Below are positions 8,459 through 21,002 of a DNA stretch of 64,000 nt, piece after piece. How positions within the stretch are numbered: the first letter of the stretch is position 1; each line of letters starts with the position of its first letter. A program made the translations under genes and the position numbers. Source of the stretch: Streptomyces abyssalis (lineage in GTDB: Bacteria > Actinomycetota > Actinomycetes > Streptomycetales > Streptomycetaceae); contig NZ_LJGT01000040.1 of NCBI RefSeq assembly GCF_001751365.1, positions 1,159,696 to 1,223,695 on the forward strand. Reading direction: 5' to 3'. The notes under the pieces were generated by a model. It saw nothing but the letters and a program-made list of their open reading frames with translations, was not told the origin of the DNA and searched no databases.

Positions 8459-9297
8459 CAGCCCTTCACCGCCCCGCTCATGATGCCGCTGACCAGGCGT
8501 CGCTGGAGCAGCGCGAAGAACAGGAGGCTCGGGAGGGTGGCCATGAGCGCGGCCGCGGCGAGCGGCCCCAGATCGGCGGCGCCCTCCGCGCCGATGAAGT
8601 GGGTGAGGATCACGGACATCGTCTGCTTCTCCGGGGACTTGAGCAGGACCAGGGCGAAGAAGAACTCGTTCCAGGCGGTGACGAAGGAGAACATCACCGT
8701 GGCCACCACACCGGGTGTGAGCAGGGGGAAGACCACGCTCAGCAGGGTTCGGAAGCGGCTGCAGCCGTCGATCGCGGCGGCCTCCTCCAGCGAGGCGGGC
8801 ACGGCACGTACGTAGCCCTGGAGCATCCACAGCGCGAACGGCAGGTTCCACACCACGTACACGAGGACCAGCCCGGCGAGGGAGTTGATGAGGTGGAAGC
8901 TCTTCAGCACCAGGAACAACGGGATGATCACCAGTACGAACGGGAACATCTGGCTGACCAGGATCCAGCCGGTCGCGGCCTTGCTGACAGCCGAGCGGTA
9001 CCGGACCATCACGTACGCCGCGGGCACCGCGACCGCCACCGACACGGCCGCCGCGCACGACGCCACGATCACGCTGTTGAGAGCCGAACGCGCCAGCGGC
9101 TGCTGCTCGAAGGCGGAGCTGAAGCTGTCCAGCGAGGGGTGCCGCGGCAGCCATGCCGCGTCCACCGAGCCCAGTTCCTGCGGGGACTTGAAAGCGGTGG
9201 AGAGCAGCCAGAAGAGCGGGAAGGCGAGAAAGACCAGATAGCACAGCAGCGCCAGATACTGGCCGGCTCGTGCGGCGGCGGACCGGGAGGTGATCAC
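8458..9297 (-). CDS. Carbohydrate ABC transporter permease (MalG/CUT1 type)
   Basis: 279-residue inner-membrane permease of the MalG class. About six hydrophobic helices are visible, from 'YLALLCYLVFLAFPLFWLL' at the N-terminus to 'LPSLLFFALL' at the end. The EAA loop that docks the ATPase reads 'SLEEAAAIDGCSRFRTLLSVVFPLL'. It would form a heterodimeric channel with the MalF-type protein encoded just upstream. The GTG start overlaps the previous stop by four bases (GTGA), and its stop overlaps the start of the binding-protein gene, so stoichiometric translation is likely. Confidence 0.93.
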   Translation of the reverse strand: MITSRSAAARAGQYLALLCYLVFLAFPLFWLLSTAFKSPQELGSVDAAWLPRHPSLDSFSSAFEQQPLARSALNSVIVASCAAAVSVAVAVPAAYVMVRYRSAVSKAATGWILVSQMFPFVLVIIPLFLVLKSFHLINSLAGLVLVYVVWNLPFALWMLQGYVRAVPASLEEAAAIDGCSRFRTLLSVVFPLLTPGVVATVMFSFVTAWNEFFFALVLLKSPEKQTMSVILTHFIGAEGAADLGPLAAAALMATLPSLLFFALLQRRLVSGIMSGAVKG

Positions 9298-10253
9298 TGG
9301 TCGTCCTCCTTGAGGCGGTTGCGCAGGAAGACCGTCAGCAGCACGGCGATGACGGCCACCATCACCAGGCCCATCGCGGCGGCATAGCCGAACTGCCCGT
9401 AACGGAAGGCCTCTTCGTAGGCGAAGAGCATCGGCAGCCGTGTCTCGCCGCCCGGTCCTCCGCCGGTGAGCACGTAGACCAGGCCGAAGGAGTTGAAGTT
9501 CCAGATGAAGTTGAGCGCGGTGATCGCGAGCACGACGGGCTTCAGCGCCGGCCAGGTCACGGCGCGGAAGCGGCGCCAGAGACCGGCACCGTCCAGCGCG
9601 GCGGCCTCGTGCAGCTCCAGCGGTACGTTCTGCAGTCCGGCCAGCAGTACGACGGTCGTCTGCGGCATCCCCGCCCACACGCCGACCACGATCACCGCGG
9701 GGAGGGCGAGGGAGATGCCCGCGAGCCAGTCGACGTTCTCGGATATCAGATGCAGGTCGCGCAGGGTGGCGTTGAGGATCCCGGCGTCCTGGTTGTAGAC
9801 CAGCCGCCACATGATGCCGACGACGACCTCCGGCATCGCCCACGGTACGAGCGCGAGCGTACGGGCCAGCCAGCGGAAGCGGAGATTCTGGTTGAGCAGG
9901 ACGGCCAGGCCGAGCGCCAGCAGGAACTGCAGCGCCGTCACGCAGACGGCCCAGACGAGGCCGATTTTGAAGGAGTCCCAGAAGAGGGAGTCCAGCCGCA
10001 GGTCCGCGAGGTTGGCGAGGCCCGTGAACTCGGTCCTCGACGTACGGCCCGACTGCGCGTTGGTGAAGGCCAACGACAGTCCGTACAGCAGGGGCCCGGC
10101 GCTCAGCAGCAGGATCGGCAGCAGGGCGGGCAGCAGCAGGAACCACGCGTCGCGGTCCAGGCCGAGGGCTCTCCTGCGCTCCGGTGCCGACCTGGGCGGC
10201 GGGGTGCCGGCGCTCGCGGTGCTCGCGGAGGTGCCGGGTGCGGTGACGCTCAC
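9294..10253 (-). CDS. Carbohydrate ABC transporter permease (MalF/CUT1 type)
   Basis: 319-residue membrane permease. A cytoplasmic N-terminus of about 35 residues is followed by 'AWFLLLPALLPILLLSAGPLLYGL' and five further hydrophobic segments. The EAA motif 'PLELHEAAALDGAGLWRRF' is clear. It pairs with the MalG-type subunit downstream. The GTG at 10253 overlaps the TGA of the LacI-type gene (GTGA), so regulator and transporter lie on one transcript. Confidence 0.93.
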   Translation of the reverse strand: MSVTAPGTSASTASAGTPPPRSAPERRRALGLDRDAWFLLLPALLPILLLSAGPLLYGLSLAFTNAQSGRTSRTEFTGLANLADLRLDSLFWDSFKIGLVWAVCVTALQFLLALGLAVLLNQNLRFRWLARTLALVPWAMPEVVVGIMWRLVYNQDAGILNATLRDLHLISENVDWLAGISLALPAVIVVGVWAGMPQTTVVLLAGLQNVPLELHEAAALDGAGLWRRFRAVTWPALKPVVLAITALNFIWNFNSFGLVYVLTGGGPGGETRLPMLFAYEEAFRYGQFGYAAAMGLVMVAVIAVLLTVFLRNRLKEDDQ

Positions 10254-11413
10254 GGGGTCAGCTCCTCGGGGGCGGGTCCGGAGGGTCCGGCGGGTTCGGG
10301 GGGCCCGGCGGCTCCCGCGGTCCCGGCGGAGCCCGGCGGGGCGGGCGGTGCGGAGCTGGCGCGTACGACCAGCCGGGGCGTGACGGTCCGCACGCGCGGC
10401 GGCAAGGCCGGTTCCGCACCGGAGATCCGCTCCAGCAGCATCTCCGCCGCGATCTTCCCGCGCTCCGCGGAGCCCAGGTCGACGCTGGTCAGCGGCGGCC
10501 AGCCGGCCCGCACCAGGACGGTGTCGTCCATGCCGACGACCGCGACGTCCTCGGGGATGCGCAGACCGCGCGAGTGCAGTGCCTGTGAGGCGCCGAGTGC
10601 GAGCTGGTCGTTGGCGCAGAAGACGGCGTCGACGGGGCGGGCGCGGTCGGCGGCGCCCTCGGCCGCTGCTCTCCGCCCCGGTTCCTGCCCTGGTGACCGC
10701 TCCAGCAGCCGGTGCAGGGCGCGGGCGCCCGCCTCGATGGTGAATTCGGTGGTCACGACGAGCTCCGGGTCGGCGGGCAGGCCGCTCGCGTCCAGAGCCC
10801 GCCGGTAGCCCTGGCTGCGGTTGTGTCCGGGGACGGTGTCCGCGGGCCCGTTGATGAACGCGATCCGGTGGCGGCCCGTGGCCACCAGGTGCCGTACGGC
10901 CAGCTCGGCGCCGGTGACGGAGTCGGCGCGCACGCTGTCGACGGGGGCGTCCTCGGGCAGGGAACCGATGACGACGACCGGCTGGGCTGCGGTGCGCAGC
11001 GCCTCGACGTGCTCGGGGGTGATGCGGATGGGGCAGAGGATCAGCCCGTCGCTCGTACGGTCGGCGAGGCTGCGCACGACGGCGAGCTCGTCCTCCGCGA
11101 CGGCGTCGGTCGAGTGCAGGAGCAGCCGGTAGCCCTGGGCCTTGGTGATCGTCTGGATCTGGCGGACCATCGCGACGTACACGGGGTTGCCGATGTCCTG
11201 CATGGCGAACGTCAGCTGCTTGGTGCGGCCTCCCTTGAGGGAGCGGGCCACCGCGTTGGGCACGTAGCCGACCTCGGCCGCGGCACGCTCCACGCGGCGT
11301 ACGGTCTCGGGCCGGGCTCCGTGGCCGTTGAGCACGCGGGAGACCGAGGCGATGGAGACCCCGGCCCGTTCGGCGATCGTCTCGACGGTGGGAGGCCCGC
11401 CTGTCGTCACCAC
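10250..11413 (-). CDS. LacI-family transcriptional regulator of the ARH operon
   Basis: 387-residue LacI-type repressor. The N-terminal HTH reads 'VETIAERAGVSIASVSRVLNG' and is followed by the hinge 'PNAVARSLKGGRTKQL' and a periplasmic-binding-protein-like effector domain ('FAMQDIGNPVYVAM', 'DAVFCANDQLALGASQAL', 'VVGMDDT'). I chose GTG 11413 because GGAAGGGG lies about 9 bases upstream; the adjacent GTG at 11410 is equally possible. The C-terminal 35 residues are Pro/Gly/Ala-rich and not part of the fold. It heads the operon, and a matching palindromic operator about 120 bases upstream suggests autoregulation. The effector is expected to be the imported sugar or a breakdown product. Confidence 0.93.
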   Translation of the reverse strand: MVTTGGPPTVETIAERAGVSIASVSRVLNGHGARPETVRRVERAAAEVGYVPNAVARSLKGGRTKQLTFAMQDIGNPVYVAMVRQIQTITKAQGYRLLLHSTDAVAEDELAVVRSLADRTSDGLILCPIRITPEHVEALRTAAQPVVVIGSLPEDAPVDSVRADSVTGAELAVRHLVATGRHRIAFINGPADTVPGHNRSQGYRRALDASGLPADPELVVTTEFTIEAGARALHRLLERSPGQEPGRRAAAEGAADRARPVDAVFCANDQLALGASQALHSRGLRIPEDVAVVGMDDTVLVRAGWPPLTSVDLGSAERGKIAAEMLLERISGAEPALPPRVRTVTPRLVVRASSAPPAPPGSAGTAGAAGPPEPAGPSGPAPEELTP

Positions 11414-11978
11414 GGCTTCCCGCCCCTTCCACCCGCTGATCCTGGCCCTGACGCCGACACCGGCCCGGCGCGGTCCGGCCCGGCGCGGTCCGGCCTTGTA
11501 AGTCCCGGGTCGTGGACGCGCCGACGAGAACTGGAAACGTTTACAGCCACGGTCAGGCATCCTGCGGCCACGCAGAGCCGCCGTCAACCCCTGCGTACGC
11601 ACGTCCTCGGCGCGAAGGGCGCGGGCCGGCACCGCGAACGGCGCGGTCTGCGCGCGCCGCAGCAGCCCGCGGCTGCCCGGCGGGAGCGGGGGTTGGAACA
11701 GGCGGGAGCGGGGCCGGACGGGGGTGGGCACCGTGGCCCGGGCCCTGGCTGCCCTTCGGCCCGGGCCGCGCGGTTGCGTGTGGGCACGCCCCTCTCTGCT
11801 CCGCCCCCGGCGGGTGCGCGCCCCGGGCCCCGACGCCGCGGTGCCCCCGTTCCCACCAGGTAAGTTCGGCCTTCCTTGCTGGCGGGAGCGGTCATTTCGC
11901 GCATACCTTCGAAGTGCTGAAAAGGCGCGGAGCGGGCGGTCGGCTCCGCCCGTGGCAGAAGGACGATGCGGACAAGAC
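11414..11978. other. 565-base divergent intergenic region
   Basis: This separates the minus-strand ARH operon from the plus-strand VIT-family gene. Apart from the LacI operator at 11532-11545 I see no gene: open frames on both strands are Arg/Pro/Gly-rich and without ribosome-binding sites. It presumably carries the promoters for both directions. Confidence 0.5.
11532..11545. promoter_or_regulatory. LacI-family operator upstream of the ARH operon
   Basis: TGGAAACGTTTACA is a 14-bp palindrome matching itself at 12 of 14 positions. It has the AACGTT/AAACGTTT core typical of LacI-family operators and stands out as AT-rich in GC-rich surroundings. It lies about 120 bases upstream of the LacI-type gene. 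Binding by that regulator is inference. Confidence 0.7.
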
Positions 11979-12704
11979 ATGGCGGTCATGGAGCGGGACA
12001 CAGCGGACGGCGCGGATCACACCCACACCCACAGGGACATCAACGGCGGCTGGCTGCGTCCGGCCGTCTTCGGCGCCATGGACGGGCTCGTCTCCAACCT
12101 CGGACTCGTGGCGGGCGTCGCGGGCAGCGACGCCTCGAACCGGGTCATCGTCATCTCCGGTCTGGCGGGGCTCGTCGCGGGCGCCTTCTCGATGGCGGCG
12201 GGCGAATACACCTCGGTCGCCTCGCAGCGCGAACTGGTCCAGGCCGAGCTGGAGGTCGAGCGGCGGGAGCTGCGGCGGCACCCCGAGGACGAACTGAAGG
12301 AGCTCGCGGCGGTGTACGAGTCGCGCGGGGTGGAGCCCCGGCTCGCCGCGGAGGTCGCCCGGCAGCTCCACGAGGACCCCGAGCAGGCGCTGGAGACGCA
12401 CGCCCGTGAGGAGCTCGGCGTCGATCCGGGCGATCTGCCCTCGCCGACGACCGCTGCGGTCTCCTCGTTCCTGTCCTTCTCGGTCGGCGCCGTACTGCCC
12501 GTCCTCCCGTATCTGCTGGGCGCGACCTCGCTGTGGTACGCGGTGGTGCTGGCTCTCGCCGGGCTCTTCGCCTGCGGCGCGATGGTGGCGCGTGTCACCG
12601 CGCGGCAGTGGTGGTTCAGCGGACTGCGGCAGCTGGGGCTGGGCGCCGCCGCCGCGGCCGTGACGTACGGGCTGGGTGCCGCCTTCGGTGTGGCCGTGGG
12701 GTGA
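11979..12704 (+). CDS. VIT1/CCC1-family iron/manganese transporter-like membrane protein
   Basis: 241-residue protein of the VIT/CCC1 family, which moves Fe2+ or Mn2+ across membranes, by homology in exchange for protons. The N-terminus is His-rich ('HTHTHRD'). It continues with 'LRPAVFGAMDGLVSNLGLVAGVAG' and 'LVAGAFSMAAGEYTSVASQRE', the family's helix 1 and helix 2 signatures, then a charged cytoplasmic metal-binding domain (about residues 85-145), then three more hydrophobic helices. AGAAGGA lies about 14 bases upstream of the ATG; an in-frame ATG at 11988 is also possible. Direction of transport in bacteria is not established from sequence. Confidence 0.85.
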   Translation: MAVMERDTADGADHTHTHRDINGGWLRPAVFGAMDGLVSNLGLVAGVAGSDASNRVIVISGLAGLVAGAFSMAAGEYTSVASQRELVQAELEVERRELRRHPEDELKELAAVYESRGVEPRLAAEVARQLHEDPEQALETHAREELGVDPGDLPSPTTAAVSSFLSFSVGAVLPVLPYLLGATSLWYAVVLALAGLFACGAMVARVTARQWWFSGLRQLGLGAAAAAVTYGLGAAFGVAVG

Positions 12705-13095
12705 GCCATGGCCCGTTCGGCGGCACTCCCGGTACGATCTACTTGTTACCTCACGGTTTCAGGCCGCCTGGAGCGGGGCAAAAGCCCGGAGGTCCGCGAG
12801 CAATGACGCCCGCGACGGGCCGCATGCCGAGCCGCTGCGCAGGGGGCCACCCGTACCCCCGCCGCAGGCCCTGGGGACCAACCCTCCTTGTATCGCGATG
12901 TGGTCGTCGCGCCCACGATCCGAGACGACGCATCTTTTTTTCGAGGTGTGGTCCACCATGTAATCTTCACGGAAATTTGTTCTACAGAGGGCCAACGTCG
13001 TCCCTCGGCACCCCCTCGGGCACCCAGGGGGACCGACCCCAAAGCCCCCCAGGCTCCCGCCGGGGGAGCCTCGAGCCACGACGACGGGAGAGCCG
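12705..13095 (+). other. 391-base leader/promoter region of gltBD
   Basis: No convincing gene is present. Most of it is GC-rich and can fold extensively. Positions about 12930-12990 are strikingly AT-rich for this genome (a run of seven T, then TGTAATCTTCACGG and AAATTTGTTCTAC), as expected of a promoter or regulator site. No known riboswitch could be recognised by eye. Confidence 0.5.
12960..12975 (+). promoter_or_regulatory. Possible GlnR half-box upstream of gltB
   Basis: GTAAT, six bases, GGAAA resembles the actinobacterial GlnR arrangement gTnAc-n6-GaAAc. It lies about 120 bases before gltB, a nitrogen-assimilation gene. Only one half of a full double box is visible and two positions deviate, so this is weak. 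Confidence 0.3.
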
Positions 13096-17716
<4,621 letters not shown>

Positions 17717-17724
<8 letters not shown>

Positions 17725-19177
17725 CCCCAAGGGCTTCCTGAACACCGACCGTGAGGTCGCGCAGTCCCGTCCCGTCGAGGAGCGGGTGAAGGACTGGAAC
17801 GAGGTCTACGTACCGGGCTCGCTGCTGCCGATCGTCAGCAAGCAGGCCGGGCGCTGCATGGACTGCGGCATCCCCTTCTGCCACCAGGGCTGCCCGCTCG
17901 GCAACCTCATTCCCGAGTGGAACGACTACGCCTACCGCGAGGACTGGTCGGCCGCGAGCGAGCGGCTGCACGCGACCAACAACTTCCCCGAGTTCACGGG
18001 GCGGCTGTGCCCCGCGCCGTGCGAGTCGGCGTGCGTGCTGGGCATCAACCAGCCGCCGGTGACCATCAAGAACGTCGAGGTCACCATCATCGACAAGGCG
18101 TGGGACAACGGTTACGTCACCCCGCAGCCGCCGGAGCGGCTCTCGGGCAAGACCGTCGCCGTCATCGGCTCCGGCCCGGCCGGGCTCGCGGCGGCGCAGC
18201 AGCTGACGCGCGCGGGGCACACCGCGGTGGTCTACGAGCGCGCCGACCGCCTCGGCGGGCTGCTGCGCTACGGCATCCCCGAGTTCAAGATGGAGAAGCG
18301 GCACATCAACCGGCGTATCGAGCAGATGCGCGCGGAGGGCACCAAGTTCCGTACGGAGGTCGAGATCGGCCGCGACATCGACGCGAAGAAGCTGCGTAAG
18401 CGGCACGACGCGGTCGTCATCGCGGCGGGCGCCACCACCGCACGCGACCTGCCGGTGCCCGGCCGTGACCTGAACGGCATCCACCAGGCGATGGAGTATC
18501 TGCCGCCGTCCAACAAGGTGCAGGAGGGCGACCTGACGGTCTCCCCGATCAGCGCCGAGGGCAAGCACGTCGTCGTCATCGGCGGCGGCGACACCGGCGC
18601 CGACTGCGTCGGTACGGCACACCGCCAGGGCGCGGTGTCCGTCACCCAGCTGGAGATCATGCCCAAGCCGGGCGAGGAGCGCTCGGAGAACCAGCCGTGG
18701 CCGACCTTCCCGATGCTCTACAAGGTCAGCTCCGCGCACGAGGAGGGCGGCGAGCGGGTCTACTCCGTCAGCACCACCCACTTCGAGGGCGACGAGAACG
18801 GCGACGTCCAGTGGCTGCACCTGGTCGAGGTGGAGATGAAGGACGGCAAGCCGGAGCAGAAGCCCGGCACCGAGCAGAGGATCCCGGCCCAACTGGTCAC
18901 CCTGGCCATGGGGTTCACCGGTGTCGACCGTGAGAACGGCCTGGTGGAGCAGTTCGGCGTCGAGCTCGACGAGCGTGGCAACGTCGCCCGCGACGGGAAC
19001 TACGCCACCAACGTCGACGGCGTCTTCGTCGCCGGGGACGCGGGGCGCGGCCAGTCCCTCATCGTGTGGGCCATCGCCGAGGGCCGCTCGGCGGCCAAGG
19101 GCGTGGACCGCTACCTCATGGGCACGAGCGCCCTCCCGGCGCCCGTCGGCCCGACGGACCGCGCGATGGCCGTCTGA
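17717..19177 (+). CDS. gltD: Glutamate synthase (NADPH) small subunit
   Basis: 486-residue electron-transfer subunit of GOGAT; it oxidises NADPH on FAD and passes electrons through 4Fe-4S clusters to GltB. The N-terminal cluster ligands are C47, C50, C55 and C59 ('[13 protein letters not shown]'), with a second Cys group in '[11 protein letters not shown]'. FAD-binding GxGxxG is '[15 protein letters not shown]'; the NADPH-binding counterpart is '[11 protein letters not shown]'. '[22 protein letters not shown]' is the conserved C-terminal FAD contact. The ATG overlaps the gltB stop, so the two are co-translated. With gltB interrupted, GltD may lack a full-length partner. Confidence 0.97.
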
Positions 19178-19211
19178 CCCCGAGGTCCGCCGGCCCGCCC
19201 TCGTACGACGG

Positions 19212-19251
19212 CCGCGGCGCCCGCCCCTCCCGACCGGGGCGGGCGCCGCGG
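19212..19251 (+). terminator. Terminator after gltBD
   Basis: A perfect 16-bp GC-rich stem (left arm 19212-19227, right arm 19236-19251) with an 8-base loop, 34 bases after the gltD stop. There is no U-tract, as is usual in Streptomyces. Confidence 0.8.
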
Positions 19252-19328
19252 TGCGTTCGAGGGCTCGCCCCCGGCGCCGGGGAAAATTCCGCGCCCGCCA
19301 AAGCGGCGCCTGGCGATAAATGCACCCC

Positions 19329-20144
19329 ATGGCTGCTGAGATCGCGCCCGACGTCATGACGTACTACGAGTCGACCTTCAACGAGGGGGAGCGGCTGTCG
19401 GCTTCGGCCGACGGACGGCTGGAGATGCTGCGGACGCAGGAACTTCTGCGGCGATACCTGCCGGCGGCGACCGCGCGCATCCTGGACGTGGGCGGCGGCC
19501 CGGGAACGCACGCGCGCCGGCTCGCCGAGGACGGCCACGACGTGCTCGTCGTCGACCCCGTGCCACGGCACGTGAGGGAGGCGGAGCAGGTACCCGGCTG
19601 CGCGGCGCTACTCGGCGACGCACGCGAGCTGAGCGTTGCGGACGCCTCCTTCGACGTCGTGCTCGTCCTCGGGCCGCTGTACCACCTGCTGGAGCGGGAC
19701 GACCGGGCGCAGGCGCTCACAGAGGCCTACCGGGTGCTGCGGCCCGGCGGACTGATCGCGGCGGCCGGGATCAACCGCTGCTCCTCCCTCTTCGAGCACA
19801 CGGCACACGCCCACCTCCACGAGGAGGGCGTCCGCGCGAGCATCGACGGCATCCTCGCGTCACGTGTCCACGACGGTAAGAAGGCGTTCACAGCGGCCTG
19901 CTTACACAGCGGCGGCGAACTGCGGGACGAGGTGACCGCAGCCGGATTCCGCGAGACCCAGGTCTTCGGCGTCGAAGGCCCCGTGTGGTCCCTGCTGAAG
20001 GCGGTCGAGAGCCACACCGGGGAGCCCGTCGTCGGTACGGCGCTGTTCGACTCGGCGCTGGCCGCAGCCAGGATGGCCGAGCCGTATCCCGAGCTGCCGG
20101 CGGCCGGCTCCCACATGCTCGCGATCGCTCACCGCCCGCGCTGA
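19329..20144 (+). CDS. Class I SAM-dependent methyltransferase, TTA-containing
   Basis: 271-residue Rossmann methyltransferase. Motif I is 'ILDVGGGPGTHARRLAEDGH', an acidic 'VVDPVPRHV' follows, and 'FDVVLVLGPLYHLLERDDR' and 'YRVLRPGGLIAAAGI' are the usual motifs IV and V. The acceptor is unknown. Leu192 is encoded by TTA (19902-19904), the rarest codon in Streptomyces, read only by the bldA tRNA, so expression may depend on development. No Shine-Dalgarno is seen before the ATG at 19329 or the in-frame ATG at 19320; GATAAA just upstream could be a -10 element of a leaderless mRNA. It sits alone between a terminator and a lipoprotein gene. Confidence 0.87.
   Translation: MAAEIAPDVMTYYESTFNEGERLSASADGRLEMLRTQELLRRYLPAATARILDVGGGPGTHARRLAEDGHDVLVVDPVPRHVREAEQVPGCAALLGDARELSVADASFDVVLVLGPLYHLLERDDRAQALTEAYRVLRPGGLIAAAGINRCSSLFEHTAHAHLHEEGVRASIDGILASRVHDGKKAFTAACLHSGGELRDEVTAAGFRETQVFGVEGPVWSLLKAVESHTGEPVVGTALFDSALAAARMAEPYPELPAAGSHMLAIAHRPR
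19902..19904 (+). promoter_or_regulatory. TTA (bldA-dependent) leucine codon
   Basis: In frame within the methyltransferase ('AACLHSGG', the Leu). I found no other in-frame TTA while scanning the window's coding regions by eye. Confidence 0.75.
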
Positions 20145-20253
20145 CCAGCGCGAACACCTCTGCGGTCGCCCTGGGGTCACCCTGGACGCCGGCCGGGCGG
20201 AACCGGCTGGGCAGCGCTTCCGTCAGAGCGGTGAAGCAGGAGGTAGATAGAAG

Positions 20254-20745
20254 ATGCGACGCAGCACGACAGGCACCACCCGACGCAAGGCCGCTCTCGT
20301 CCTGGCCCCGGCGATGGTCGCCGTGGCGCTCTCGGCGACGGCGTGCGGGGGCAGCGAGCAGACCGTGAGCAGCGAGCCCCCGGAGAAGCAGACCCGCTTC
20401 GAGAAGCGCGCCGCGCAGATCGAGCAGGAATGGCCGAAGGTGGACAAGACCGAGGGCAGGCACAGGGACATGCTGCCGCTGGAGGCCGCCCAGCCGCCGG
20501 TCAAGGGCAAGGACGACTCCCTGACCGTGACCGTGGGCCACGGGGGCTGCGAGACGAAGTACGGCGCACATGTGCGCGAGACCGACAAGCTCGTGATCGT
20601 CTCGGGCTGGTCGAAGAAGGACAAGAAGGCCGACTTCTGCACCAAGCAGATCGTGACCGACAAGACGAAGGTCGAGCTCAAGAGCGAACTGGGCGAGCGC
20701 ACCGTGGTCGACGCCGCCACAGGCAAGAAACTCCTCAAGGGCTGA
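20254..20745 (+). CDS. Small secreted lipoprotein of unknown function
   Basis: 163 residues. A basic N-terminus (RRSTTGTTRRK), a hydrophobic stretch and a lipobox ending at Cys31 (ATAC) predict lipidation on the outer membrane face. The mature part is Lys/Glu-rich with two further Cys (in 'GHGGCETKYGAHV' and 'KADFCTKQIV') that could form a disulfide. No enzyme motif is visible. AGGAGG lies about 10 bases before the ATG. A strong terminator follows. Confidence 0.85.
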   Translation: MRRSTTGTTRRKAALVLAPAMVAVALSATACGGSEQTVSSEPPEKQTRFEKRAAQIEQEWPKVDKTEGRHRDMLPLEAAQPPVKGKDDSLTVTVGHGGCETKYGAHVRETDKLVIVSGWSKKDKKADFCTKQIVTDKTKVELKSELGERTVVDAATGKKLLKG

Positions 20746-20821
20746 CCCGACACAGCGTCAGGGCAGCGCGGAACGCGCGCCGCGACGACCCTGACCGCCC
20801 GGACGCCGGTGGCTCCCGGCT

Positions 20822-20861
20822 GGCAGGCCCCGCACCCCTCCTTCCTGGTGCGGGGCCTGCC
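20822..20861 (+). terminator. Terminator after the lipoprotein gene
   Basis: Perfect 15-bp stem (20822-20836 with 20847-20861) and a 10-base loop, 76 bases downstream of the lipoprotein stop and before the promoter region of the XRE gene. Confidence 0.8.
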
Positions 20862-21002
20862 GTATGCGCAGGCTGCTCTGATAGCTTTCGGAACGACCTC
20901 GTCCTTTTCTCCGATCGACATCACAACTACGCGGCAGTCAGGGGGACTTGAGGGCACCCGGGTCCGTGCTCTCCTGTGCCTGTCGCGGACAGGAGCCTGT
21001 GC

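Noticed and set aside
11724-11978. Long N-terminal extension of the VIT-family protein
   Set aside because: The frame is open upstream but encodes Arg/Pro/Gly-rich sequence without family similarity; AGAAGGA and the ATG at 11979 mark the real start.
12705-13095. Riboswitch upstream of gltB
   Set aside because: The GC-rich leader can fold, but no known aptamer core could be recognised by eye. A covariance-model scan would settle it.
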